Assembly: GCA_038249115.1 (NCBI GenBank) | Contig: JBBRWQ010000001.1 | Coordinates: 1-64,000, forward strand | Direction: 5' to 3' | Length of the DNA stretch: 64,000 bases | DNA from: UBA4719 sp038249115 | Lineage (GTDB): Bacteria > Actinomycetota > Actinomycetes > Actinomycetales > Dermatophilaceae | Shown here: positions 54,287-62,539 of the stretch, piece after piece | Layout: every line of letters starts with the position of its first letter | Position numbering within the stretch: the first letter of the stretch is position 1 | Program-made: the position numbers and the translations under genes | Notes under the pieces: generated by a model | Told to the model about the DNA's origin: nothing | What the model saw: only the letters and a program-made list of their open reading frames with translations | The model's database searches: none

Positions 54287-55084
54287 TCACCTCTGGAACC
54301 GCTCGGCGAGCCAGCTCATCTGGGCTCCTGCATGAGTGGTCCAGTACTCCTGACTGTGGGCACCAGCGTCGAATGTGACTGTCGCATCAGGCAGTTCGCG
54401 GGCAAACGCCCGGTTGGCCACGATGAACGGGTCGTCGCGTCCGCAGTCCAGACGCACCGGTATGCCGCGCAGCTTGCCTCGCGCCGCGAAGACGTCGTTG
54501 CGCACGAAGTCCTCGCGGTCGTCGAAGGCACCGGGCGCGCTGTCGGCCGGGGACTGCCACAGCGCCGCGCTCGCGGCGACCACGCCGGCCACGCGCGTGG
54601 GTCCGAGCCTGGCTGCCATCAGCAGCGCTCCGTACCCGCCCATCGACCACCCGATCAGGCCGATGCGGTCGGTCGCGAGCCCCTTGCTGCTCAGCAGCGG
54701 CAGCAGCTCCTCAGTGACCATGCGGCCAGTGTCGATGCCGGATCTCCTTGCGTGCCAGTAGAAGTCGCCACCGTCGACCGACGCGACTGCCAAGTTTGTC
54801 GGCACAACAGTGCGCTGGATGTGAGTTGCGTCGAACGGCCAGTCGGCGTCACCGCCGTGACCGTGCAGGGCGACCACCAGCGGCTGTGGCGTCGAGCCGG
54901 TGGGTCGACGCTGCGGCCGGGCCAGGCGCCAGCGCACGTCGCGGTCCGGCCAGAACCTGGAGGAGAACGTGCCGTTCTCCATGTCGACCGAGGCTGAGTT
55001 GTCCGTGCCGGCGCCACAGGAAACGAGCCACGGGAGGGCAAAGGCGCCGGCCAGCGCCACACGGCGGGTGATGCCAGCGCTCAT
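54287..55084 (-). CDS. Secreted alpha/beta-hydrolase esterase (lipoprotein)
   Basis: 265 residues. The N-terminus MSAGITRRVALAGAFALPWL ends in a lipobox LVSCG, and the TRR before the hydrophobic core allows Tat export. The hydrolase has oxyanion region VVALHGHGGDADW, nucleophile elbow GWSMGGYG, an Asp in DCGRDDPFIV and a His in FDAGAHSQEYW, the esterase-D/antigen-85-like pattern. Substrate unknown. It lies 19 bases upstream of the RIO-like kinase gene's stop and ends convergently with the Mcl-type gene. Confidence 0.85.
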   Translation of the reverse strand: MSAGITRRVALAGAFALPWLVSCGAGTDNSASVDMENGTFSSRFWPDRDVRWRLARPQRRPTGSTPQPLVVALHGHGGDADWPFDATHIQRTVVPTNLAVASVDGGDFYWHARRSGIDTGRMVTEELLPLLSSKGLATDRIGLIGWSMGGYGALLMAARLGPTRVAGVVAASAALWQSPADSAPGAFDDREDFVRNDVFAARGKLRGIPVRLDCGRDDPFIVANRAFARELPDATVTFDAGAHSQEYWTTHAGAQMSWLAERFQR

Positions 55085-55103
55085 GACGGGAACCTATCGC
55101 TGT

Positions 55104-56027
55104 TCACCACCGCGACGTGGCCGCCGCCATGAAGTCACCGAAGAGCTCATCCTCATCGACATCCAGACCGCGGCTCACGAACCAGGCGCACATGTTGTGA
55201 CAGTCGCGTTGCAGGAACTCAGGGCCGCGTGGGTTGCCGACGACGTCGACGATCTGCGGCCAGTCGATGATCACGAGTCGATCATCCTGGAGCAGGACGT
55301 TGTAGGGCGACAGGTCACCATGGGCCCAGCCGCGCAGGGCCAGCTCGCTCGTAGCGACGCGGAACTGTTCGAAGAGGTCGACCAGCAGTGTCGGCTCGGG
55401 GCGAGTCTGTGCCAGCCGCGGTGCTGCCTCGCCCCCCTCCCCGATGAACTCCATGAGCAGCTCGGTGCCGCTGATCTGTACCGGATACGGGACTGGCAGT
55501 CCGGCGCTCCACAGCTCGCCGAGGGCGTTGAACTCGGCAAAGGCCCACTGGCTCGAGATCATCTGTTTGCCGAACTCGGTGCGCCGTGCCATGGCGCGCA
55601 TCTCGCGGCTGCGCCGGACCCTGCGACCCTCGAGATATCCGGCGTCGCGGTGGAACATCCGATGGTCCGAGTCGCGGAACCGTTTGGCGGCCATATATGT
55701 GCTGTTCCCGGCTGTGTCGGCGGTGTGGCTGCCGGGAACCCAACGGCGCAGCACATGGACGTCGGCCTCCTTGCCGGACTTGATGATGCCCAGATCCTCG
55801 TCCACAGCGCCCAGGTCGGTGATGACCCAGGACGGACGCGGGTTGGGACCATGTTGGGCGCCATCCCAGCTGGACCAGGTATCGCCTTCGGGTGGTCCGT
55901 CGGGAGCGGTGTCGACGGCAAACATGCCGTCTCGAAAGTGAGCCGTGAGAGCGGCGGGCTCTACGGATGCCTTACGTGTCGATGACTCTTCAAACTTGTT
56001 ATGTGACCCAAATCTGCTGTGTGACAA
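55104..56027 (-). CDS. RIO1-like protein kinase
   Basis: About 307 residues from TTG 56027, which has TTGGAG six bases upstream. Kinase features: nucleotide-loop region IIKSGKEADVHVLRRW, catalytic loop RGWAHGDLSPYNVLL and metal-binding LVIIDWPQ (Asp followed by WPQ for the common FPQ). These are the RIO family marks. The start is uncertain; the frame is open to 56360 but that part looks non-coding. A short ORF with a stronger ribosome-binding site overlaps this start (55999-56088). Confidence 0.82.
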   Translation of the reverse strand: MSHSRFGSHNKFEESSTRKASVEPAALTAHFRDGMFAVDTAPDGPPEGDTWSSWDGAQHGPNPRPSWVITDLGAVDEDLGIIKSGKEADVHVLRRWVPGSHTADTAGNSTYMAAKRFRDSDHRMFHRDAGYLEGRRVRRSREMRAMARRTEFGKQMISSQWAFAEFNALGELWSAGLPVPYPVQISGTELLMEFIGEGGEAAPRLAQTRPEPTLLVDLFEQFRVATSELALRGWAHGDLSPYNVLLQDDRLVIIDWPQIVDVVGNPRGPEFLQRDCHNMCAWFVSRGLDVDEDELFGDFMAAATSRW

Positions 56028-56088
56028 GGGAATCTCCAAGAAGGGGGAGGGAGTGAGCGCGGGCGGCACGCAGAGCAGTCGTTGACAT
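55999..56088 (-). CDS. 29-residue leader ORF overlapping the RIO-like kinase start
   Basis: An ATG at 56088 is preceded by AAGGAGGG with 7-base spacing, by far the best ribosome-binding site of the region. It codes for 29 residues (MSTTALRAARAHSLPLLGDS, ending VTQQIWVT) and a TAA at 55999-56001. The kinase TTG start lies inside it in another frame, so its translation should reach and couple to the kinase. It is too short for standard gene finders. Confidence 0.55.
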   Translation of the reverse strand: MSTTALRAARAHSLPLLGDSLVTQQIWVT

Positions 56089-56353
56089 CTCACGGCCCTC
56101 CTTGGAAAACGGGCGCGCACGGTCGGCGCGCGGTCTTCCTTTATGTTCGCGTGTTGGGCGGCGCGTTGCAACCGAGTATCTGTGCGGGTGATGGTCTGTG
56201 CGGGTCGTGGCCCGTGTGGGTGATGCCGGGCCGGGCGGCGGCTCGTGTTGGGACTCACACGGCCGATCGCTGTGCCAGGGAGGGGACGATTCGGCATACT
56301 TTCCGGTAGTCCCAGGAACCGACACTGGCACTTATCGAGGGCGGCATACCGCG

Positions 56354-57553
56354 ATGGCACGACTGCAGCACACCGAAGGCCTGACCGACGAGCAGACCGA
56401 GCTGCTCAAGCTGGTGCGCCAGTTCGTGGACGAGCAGATCATTCCTGCGGCCATGGAGCTCGAGCGCAAGGACGAGTACCCGGCCCAGATCGTCGAGGGC
56501 ATGAAGGAGATGGGGATCTTCGGACTGATGATCCCCGAGGAGTACGGCGGCCTGGGCGAGTCGCTGCTGACCTACGCCCTGTGCGTGGAGGAGATCGCTC
56601 GCGGCTGGATGAGCATCAGCGGCATCATCAACACGCACTTCATCGTCGCCTACATGCTGATCCAGCACGGCACGGAGGAGCAGAAGAAGCGCTACCTGCC
56701 TCGGATGGCGACCGGTGAGGTCCGCGGAGCATTCTCGATGTCCGAGCCGGGCTGTGGTTCTGACGTCGCGGCGATCACGTCGAAGGCTGTGCAGACCGGT
56801 GACGGCGAATGGACCGTCAACGGTCAGAAGATGTGGCTGACCAACGGTGGGAGCTCGAATCTCGTTGCCGTGCTTGTGAAGACGGACACCGGGGCAGACT
56901 CGGTGTACAAGAACATGACAGCGTTCCTGATCGACAAGGAGCCCGGTTTCGGCGAGGTCGAACCTGGGCTGACCGTGCCCGGCAAGATCGAGAAGATGGG
57001 CTACAAGGGCGTCGACACGACCGAGCTCATTCTTGACGGCTACCGCTCGACGACGGACCAGATCCTCGGCGGAGAACCGGGCAAGGGCTTTTACCAGATG
57101 ATGGATGGCGTCGAGGTGGGCCGGGTCAACGTCGCCGCCCGCGCCTGCGGTGTGGCATTGCGAGCGTTCGAGCTGGCCATCGCCTACGCCCAGCAGCGTG
57201 AGACCTTCGGCAAGAAGATCGCCGAGCACCAGGCGGTGATGTTCCGCCTGGCCGAGATGGCCACCAAGATCGAGGCCGGTCACCAGATGATGGTCAGGGC
57301 CGCGCGACAGAAGGACTCCGGCGAGCGCAACGACCTTGAGTCCGGCATGGCCAAGCTCCTGGCCTCCGAGTACTGCGCCGAGGTGGTCACGGACTCGTTC
57401 CGGATCCACGGGGGCTACGGGTACTCCAAGGAGTACGAGATCGAGCGGCTCTATCGCGAGGCGCCGATGCTGCTCATCGGTGAGGGCACGGCCGACATCC
57501 AGCGGATGATCATCGGTCGCAGGCTGCTGGAGGACTACAAACTCAAGGGCTGA
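56354..57553 (+). CDS. Acyl-CoA dehydrogenase
   Basis: 399 residues from ATG 56354 (MARLQHTEGLTDEQTELLKL). FAD/substrate signatures are AFSMSEPGCGSDVAAI and QKMWLTNGGSS, and FRIHGGYGYSKEYEIERLYR with the catalytic-base region IGEGTADIQRMIIGR. The segment ISGIINTHFIVAYMLIQHGT resembles actinobacterial enzymes from ethylmalonyl-CoA pathway clusters (methylsuccinyl-CoA dehydrogenase), but branched-chain acyl-CoA substrates are equally possible. The 265 bp before it, shared with the divergent leader ORF, hold an 11-bp direct repeat (56179 and 56195) and no clear promoter. Confidence 0.92.
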   Translation: MARLQHTEGLTDEQTELLKLVRQFVDEQIIPAAMELERKDEYPAQIVEGMKEMGIFGLMIPEEYGGLGESLLTYALCVEEIARGWMSISGIINTHFIVAYMLIQHGTEEQKKRYLPRMATGEVRGAFSMSEPGCGSDVAAITSKAVQTGDGEWTVNGQKMWLTNGGSSNLVAVLVKTDTGADSVYKNMTAFLIDKEPGFGEVEPGLTVPGKIEKMGYKGVDTTELILDGYRSTTDQILGGEPGKGFYQMMDGVEVGRVNVAARACGVALRAFELAIAYAQQRETFGKKIAEHQAVMFRLAEMATKIEAGHQMMVRAARQKDSGERNDLESGMAKLLASEYCAEVVTDSFRIHGGYGYSKEYEIERLYREAPMLLIGEGTADIQRMIIGRRLLEDYKLKG

Positions 57554-57654
57554 AACCGGTCGGACACCCCGCATGGACCCTTTCCCGCCATCCCGGGACC
57601 GATAAATATGCCGTGGTGGTGTTCGGGGGCCGGTGGGTGGGTGAGAATGAACCC

Positions 57655-58164
57655 ATGAGCTCTCAACCAATGTCAGGGCGAGCGCGGGTCCCGATCGGTG
57701 GGCTCACGCTCGACTACCCGAGGTCGCTCGGTACCTACGACAAGTACGCCGATGCGCAGAAGGCGGTTGACTACCTCTCCGACCACGAGTTCGCCGTCGA
57801 GAACTGCATGATCGTCGGCACCGATCTGAAGCAGGTCGAGCGGGTGACCGGGCGGTTGACACGGGGGCGGGTTGTCTGGGCGGGCGCATTGTCGGGAATG
57901 TGGATGGGGCTGTTCGTCGGGCTCATTTTCGCGATGTTCGACCAGAACAGCACCACAGCGACGGTTCTGGTGACTGTGGCGTTCGGCGCGGTCTTCGGTG
58001 TCGTGTGGGCATTCATCGGCTATGCCGCGACCAAGGGCCGGCGCGACTTCACGTCCGTGAGCCAGGTGGTGGCAACGCGCTACGAGGTGCTTGTGGAGCA
58101 CAAGTTCGCCGAACAGGCTCGTGCCTTGCTCACCAACATGCCGGGCCAGATTCTCACGGCCTAG
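57655..58164 (+). CDS. General stress protein 17M-like membrane protein
   Basis: 169 residues from ATG 57655 (MSSQPMSGRARVPIGGLTLD). The N-terminal half has the stress-protein pattern YDKYADAQKAVDYLSDHEFA and VENCMIVGTDLKQVERVTGR. Two membrane helices follow (WAGALSGMWMGLFVGLIFAM and VLVTVAFGAVFGVVWAFIGY), then a short cytoplasmic end. Function is not known. Its stop overlaps the convergent aminopeptidase P stop in a shared CTAG. Confidence 0.83.
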   Translation: MSSQPMSGRARVPIGGLTLDYPRSLGTYDKYADAQKAVDYLSDHEFAVENCMIVGTDLKQVERVTGRLTRGRVVWAGALSGMWMGLFVGLIFAMFDQNSTTATVLVTVAFGAVFGVVWAFIGYAATKGRRDFTSVSQVVATRYEVLVEHKFAEQARALLTNMPGQILTA

Positions 58165-59675
58165 TCGGACGGGCCCGCAGCCATGCGGGCGCACCAGGCC
58201 TCGACGTCGGTGGACGTTCGCGGGATGGCCCTGGACAAGTTCTCGCAGCCCTCTGGGGTGACCAGGATGTCGTCCTCGATCCGTACCCCGATGCCGCGCA
58301 GCTCCTCTGGGACCAACAGGTCGTCGGCCTTGAAGTAGAGGCCGGGCTCAACGGTGAGAATCATCCCTGGGACAAGCTCGGCGTCCACGTACTCCGCGCG
58401 AAGGGCCAGCGCGCAGTCATGAACGTCTAGACCCAGATGGTGGCTGGTGCCGTGGACCATCCAGCGGCGGTGGTATTGACCGTGCTCCTTGTCGAGCGTG
58501 TTCTCGACGTCCACACCATCGGGCAGGAGGCCCCACGCGTGCAGATACTCGGCGATGACCCGGATCGCGGCCTCGTGGACGTCGGAGAACTTTGCGCCCG
58601 GCTTGACCGCGGCGATCCCGGCTTCCTGCGCGGCGTATACGGCCTCGTAGACCCTGCGCTGAACGTCACTGAAGTGACCATTGATCGGCAGCGTGCGAGT
58701 CACGTCAGCGGTGAAGAGTGAATCGACCTCGACTCCTGCATCGAGCAGCAGCAGGTCACCGTCGGTGAAGTCACCGGTGTTCTTGATCCAGTGCAAGGTG
58801 TTGGCGTGATCTCCGGACGCGCAGATCGAGTCATATCCGACGCCGTTGCCCTGGTGGCGGGCGTGGAGACCGAAGACTCCCTCAACCCAGCGTTCGCCGC
58901 GGCCTCGTTTGAGCGCCTCTGGCAGAGCTGCGGCGACAGCGTCGAAGCCTCTGGCTGTCGCGTCGACCGCCTGATGCATCTGCTGAATCTCCCACTCGTC
59001 CTTGACGAGCCGAAGTGTGGAGAGGAAGTGGGCCAGCTCGTCATCGGCCTCGATCAGGGCTTGCGACTCGCTCGACTCGTCCGTCTCGGCGGCTCCGGCA
59101 CGGATGGTGTCCACGGCAGTCGTGAGGTCCCGGTCGGCGTCGCGAACGATCCGGACCACGGTTGCGCCGATGTCTTGGCCCACCGCGTCCGTGAAGTCGT
59201 CGATGTGGCGTGCGGACAGGGCGAACTCTGCCTCGATGTCCGCCAGGCCGGGGCGGGCGCCAACCCAGAACTCGCCATAGCGGGAGTCCCCGAAGAACTC
59301 CTCAGTGTCACGCCCGGCCAAGGGGCGGAAGTACAGGATCGACTCGTGCGAGCCGTCCGCGGTCGGTTCCAGGACCAGGACGGCGTCGGGCTCACGATCG
59401 CTGCCGAAGCCGGTCAGGTGAGCGAAGGCACTGTGCGGGCGAAAGACGTAGTCGCAGTCGTTGCTGCGGACCTTCAGACCACCGGCCGGTATGACGAGCC
59501 GCTCGCCCGGGAAAGCGGCCGAGACCACGGCACGGCGTTTTGCGGCATACGGGGTCGCCTCTGCCTGGGCGCGTCTGGCGCTGGAACGGGGAGCCCATCC
59601 AGTGGCCACGAAGGCACGGAACTGCTCGGTGGTGGGGCGACCACGGCTCTCTGACTTTCGCTGTTCTTCGCTCAC
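58161..59675 (-). CDS. pepP: Xaa-Pro aminopeptidase (aminopeptidase P)
   Basis: 504 residues from GTG 59675 (GTG 59681 also possible), M24B family. N-terminal non-catalytic domain contains DYVFRPHSAFAHLTGFGSD. The five metal ligands are seen in LLLDAGVEVDSLFTADVTR (two Asp), GTSHHLGLDVHD (His), ILTVEPGLYF (Glu) and GVRIEDDILVT (Glu). It removes N-terminal residues before proline. It sits between a stress protein and an exporter and shows no operon partners. Confidence 0.93.
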   Translation of the reverse strand: MSEEQRKSESRGRPTTEQFRAFVATGWAPRSSARRAQAEATPYAAKRRAVVSAAFPGERLVIPAGGLKVRSNDCDYVFRPHSAFAHLTGFGSDREPDAVLVLEPTADGSHESILYFRPLAGRDTEEFFGDSRYGEFWVGARPGLADIEAEFALSARHIDDFTDAVGQDIGATVVRIVRDADRDLTTAVDTIRAGAAETDESSESQALIEADDELAHFLSTLRLVKDEWEIQQMHQAVDATARGFDAVAAALPEALKRGRGERWVEGVFGLHARHQGNGVGYDSICASGDHANTLHWIKNTGDFTDGDLLLLDAGVEVDSLFTADVTRTLPINGHFSDVQRRVYEAVYAAQEAGIAAVKPGAKFSDVHEAAIRVIAEYLHAWGLLPDGVDVENTLDKEHGQYHRRWMVHGTSHHLGLDVHDCALALRAEYVDAELVPGMILTVEPGLYFKADDLLVPEELRGIGVRIEDDILVTPEGCENLSRAIPRTSTDVEAWCARMAAGPSD

Positions 59676-59863
59676 AGGCACATGGTGCCACGGTGCAACG
59701 GATCCTGTGTCACCGCTCTGCACTCGATCCCGGTGCGCTGAGAGTCCGGGCTTGGTGATCCAGCTTCGTTCGTTGGCAGCGGTCCAGTGAAGTCGGGGTG
59801 TCACAGAAGACCAGGCAATGAGGACGAGTTGATCCAGCCGCCGGGTGCCGTCACAGTTGGCCG

Positions 59864-61321
59864 GTGCCCCCGATGAGTCCTGCCCCACGCCCACCGCGTT
59901 CCCGCCTAGCAGGCAGGTCGTTGCGTGACCGGGCCGGGCGCGCGGTTCGGGACAGCGACATACCCAGTGACCTGGTCGTCCTCTGGCAGGGGAACGACGG
60001 GGTGGACCAGCGCACCGCGCGGGCTGTCATCGACCTTGCCATGCGGGTCGGTGAGACGTTGTTGTCCACCGGAGCCTCGGCCTCCGACGTGGTTGCGACG
60101 GCACTTCGGCTGACCTACGCCTACGGCCTTCGCTCGGTTCATATAGAGGTGACCTTCACCTCCATCTCGGTGTCGTACCACCGTGGTCCGGATGCCGACC
60201 CGATGACCGTGATGCGCGGAATCAAAGTGCGCTCAACCGACCTGACCCGTCTGGAGCGACTCCAGACGCTCGTGCGGGACATTGCCGAGGAGGGAGTCGA
60301 GATCGACGTGGCGCGGTCGCGCTTCGACGCCCTGATCCAGGCCCCACACCCCTATCGGCGATGGGTGGTGACCGCTTCGCTGGCCGGGTTGGCGGCCGCC
60401 GCGGCAGCACTCCTCGGTGGCTCCTGGCGGATCATGCTTCTGAGCTTCGTGTCGACTGCTGTCACTGACCGGGTGCAGCACTGGCTGGCCCGTCGGGGGA
60501 TTGCGGCTTTCTTCACCCAGGCGGTAGGCGGCGCCATTCCGACCGGCGTGGCGGTGGCTCTGCTCGCTGCCTCCTCGGCTGGGGTGCCCGGGTTGCAGGG
60601 GATCTCGCCGTCCCTGGTCGTAGCCTCAGGCATCGTGGTGCTGCTCGCAGGCTTGTCCGTCGTCGGTTCGGCGCAGGACGCTATTGACGGTTACTACGTC
60701 ACAGCAGGCGCGCGGGTCTTCGAGGTTCTGGTGCTGACTCTCGGGATCGTGGTCGGCATCGCTACCGTCTTGGCGATCGCCCGGAGGTCCGGGGTCTCGA
60801 TGCGGCTGACCGCCGATACGCAGTTGTCCGCCAACACCGTGGTGCAGGTTCTTGCCGCGATGGTGGTGTCAGGGATGTTTGCCGCATCGGCCTACGCGGG
60901 CGGGCGCGCCGTCGTCTACTCCACGGTCACCGGAGGGCTTGGGTGGCTGGTCTACCTTGCCGCGACCGGCGTCGCCATGGGGCCTGTGGCGGCCAGCTCC
61001 CTGGCCGCGCTGGCCGCAGGTTTGTTGTCACAGGTGGTGGCCAGCCGGCTGCGGGTCCCGGCACTTGCGCTGAGTATGGCCGCCATCGTGCCGTTGTTGC
61101 CGGGTCTGATGGTCTACCGCGGCCTCTTCGAGATCGTCCAGCGCGCCCCGGGCGAAGGGTTGAGCACCGGCCTGACCACGCTGCTCGGAGCGGCAGGCGT
61201 CGGGATGGGCCTGGCGGCCGGCGTCAGCATGGGCACGTTCCTGGCCCGACCCCTGCGGGCGGAGCTCGATCGTGGACAGATACGCGCGCTGCGACGCTCA
61301 GCTGGCGACGCCCGCGAATAG
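59864..61321 (+). CDS. ThrE-type threonine/serine exporter
   Basis: 485 residues with an N-terminal soluble domain (RAVIDLAMRVGETLLSTGAS, then VHIEVTFTSISVSYHR) and about ten membrane helices. The two halves correspond to the ThrE/YjjP and YjjB (DUF1212/DUF3815) domains joined in one chain, as in Corynebacterium ThrE. It exports threonine and serine. Start is GTG 59864 or ATG 59873. It is followed by a palindromic repeat unit. Confidence 0.9.
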   Translation: MPPMSPAPRPPRSRLAGRSLRDRAGRAVRDSDIPSDLVVLWQGNDGVDQRTARAVIDLAMRVGETLLSTGASASDVVATALRLTYAYGLRSVHIEVTFTSISVSYHRGPDADPMTVMRGIKVRSTDLTRLERLQTLVRDIAEEGVEIDVARSRFDALIQAPHPYRRWVVTASLAGLAAAAAALLGGSWRIMLLSFVSTAVTDRVQHWLARRGIAAFFTQAVGGAIPTGVAVALLAASSAGVPGLQGISPSLVVASGIVVLLAGLSVVGSAQDAIDGYYVTAGARVFEVLVLTLGIVVGIATVLAIARRSGVSMRLTADTQLSANTVVQVLAAMVVSGMFAASAYAGGRAVVYSTVTGGLGWLVYLAATGVAMGPVAASSLAALAAGLLSQVVASRLRVPALALSMAAIVPLLPGLMVYRGLFEIVQRAPGEGLSTGLTTLLGAAGVGMGLAAGVSMGTFLARPLRAELDRGQIRALRRSAGDARE

Positions 61322-61331
61322 ACGACCTCGG

Positions 61332-61399
61332 GATAGCGCAGGCTCGTCATTGATAGCGCAGCCACGCGGGTGCTCCATCAATGACGGACCTGCGCTATG
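61332..61399. repeat. 68-bp palindromic repeat unit, copy 1
   Basis: Left arm 61333-61354 (ATAGCGCAGG...CGTCATTGAT), 22-bp spacer, right arm 61377-61398. The arms are inverted repeats with two mismatches (CT against TC in the middle). It is a direct repeat of the unit at 62428-62495, 63 of 68 bases identical. The right arms of both copies are identical. It lies 16 bases downstream of the end of the AbiEi/DUF559 gene remnant. Confidence 0.9.
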
Positions 61400-61414
61400 T
61401 AGCCAAGTCCGCAT

Positions 61415-62369
61415 TCAGCTGGCCCGCCGACCTGAGGCCCGGGCAAGCGCCAGCCGGAGTAGACGTTCAACCGTTGCCGGTCGGGACAGGTCGGCCCACG
61501 TCAGCCGCACGAACTCGTAGCCGAGCGCGCGAAGCCGGTCCTCACGGGACTTCTCGGCTGCCAGCGCCTCACGCCCGTTGGCGTCGGCAGCTCGCCTTAC
61601 ATGAATTCAGCATCAGCCCGTCGAACTCGATGATGAGCCGCTCGCGTTCCAGCAAGAAGTCGACCCGTCCGACCAGCCTGCCGTGCTGGTCGCGGATCTC
61701 GACCTGGGGCGTGGGCTGGAAGCCAATGGTGTTGAGCAACAGACGAGTTCGTGACTCGCCGACCGACTCGGACCTCGCATCTGCCAACCGCACAGCCTGT
61801 CGCGCCTGGCTCACATCACGATGTCCTGAGAGCTTGCTCAGCCAGGTCTGGAGGTCGTCGGCTGTCGTCCGGCCGTTGGCAAGGGCCGCGTCAGCCGCGA
61901 CGACCCCCGTCTCGATGCCACAGGTCATTGCGGCACCCAGGATGGCAAGAGCAGGAGTCACGCAGGGTGTGCGGCCGATCAGGAGACCAGCGCCTGGGGC
62001 GTATGCCGTGTGGATGGAGAGCCCGCGACGACGTCGACTCAACGAGTCGGCTGCCCGCGCCACGTGGATCTGGTCCAGCGGCGCGCCATAGACGGGCAAC
62101 GACATCAGCGTCAGCGCCGAGTAGTGGCTGGCGTAGACCCGGCCATCGAACGTCCGCACCACGGCGCGGGTCGCCATCTCGTGCCGGCGTTCGGGTGAGG
62201 CAGCCTCGTAACTGGGGCGGTCGACATACGCGCTGGGCCCCACTCGAAGGGCCTGGCCGCTGCGCACGAGCTGGCTCAGGGACTCTCGGTGGTAGCCGCA
62301 GTCGTACGCGTCATGTGCTGTGAAGGCGCCGAAGTGTGCCGCGCTGAGCGTGGCAAGGAGGTCGTTCAT
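61415..62369 (-). pseudogene. Frameshifted AbiEi-like/DUF559 nuclease gene
   Basis: From ATG 62369 (MNDLLATLSAAHFGAFTAHD) the first frame codes for an AbiEi-like N-terminal winged helix (ESLSQLVRSGQALRVGPSAY), a middle domain, and the start of a PD-(D/E)XK/DUF559 domain (VDFLLERERLIIEFDGLM); it then runs into nonsense and stops at 61569. A +1 shift restores the expected end: REALAAEKSREDRLRALGYE, FVRLTWADLSRPATVERLLR, up to TGA at 61415. The shift must lie between about 61572 and 61606. With both parts the protein would be about 318 residues. It may be a true pseudogene, a sequencing error or, less likely, programmed frameshifting. 68-bp palindromic units flank it on both sides. Fused AbiEi/DUF559 proteins are solo genes without the AbiEii toxin. 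Confidence 0.75.
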
Positions 62370-62427
62370 GGTGGAGACAGCATGGCCGGATTGACGCGGC
62401 CTCGGCTGCGACCCTGTGGATAAGTCA

Positions 62428-62495
62428 GATAGCGCAGGTCCGTCATTGATGGCGCAGCCGCGCGGGTGCTCGATCAATGACGGACCTGCGCTATG
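62428..62495. repeat. 68-bp palindromic repeat unit, copy 2
   Basis: Left arm 62429-62450 and right arm 62473-62494 are a perfect 22-bp inverted repeat (ATAGCGCAGG...GTCATTGAT) around a 22-bp GC-rich spacer. It lies in the 170-bp gap between the divergent AbiEi/DUF559 remnant (start 62369) and the MaoC gene (start 62540), so it sits in the promoter region of both. Confidence 0.92.
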
Positions 62496-62539
62496 AGTCT
62501 GGCGGTTGCAGGGCCAGGCGACCTGACCGACGTGGCACG

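Noticed and set aside
56028..56360. N-terminal extension of the RIO-like kinase to ATG 56360
   Set aside because: The added residues are Arg/Pro/His-rich without kinase similarity and would cover the leader ORF and the divergent promoter region.
61332..62495. Possible CRISPR array from the two similar repeats
   Set aside because: There are only two copies more than 1 kb apart with a gene between, and the units are 68-bp palindromes; no cas genes are present.
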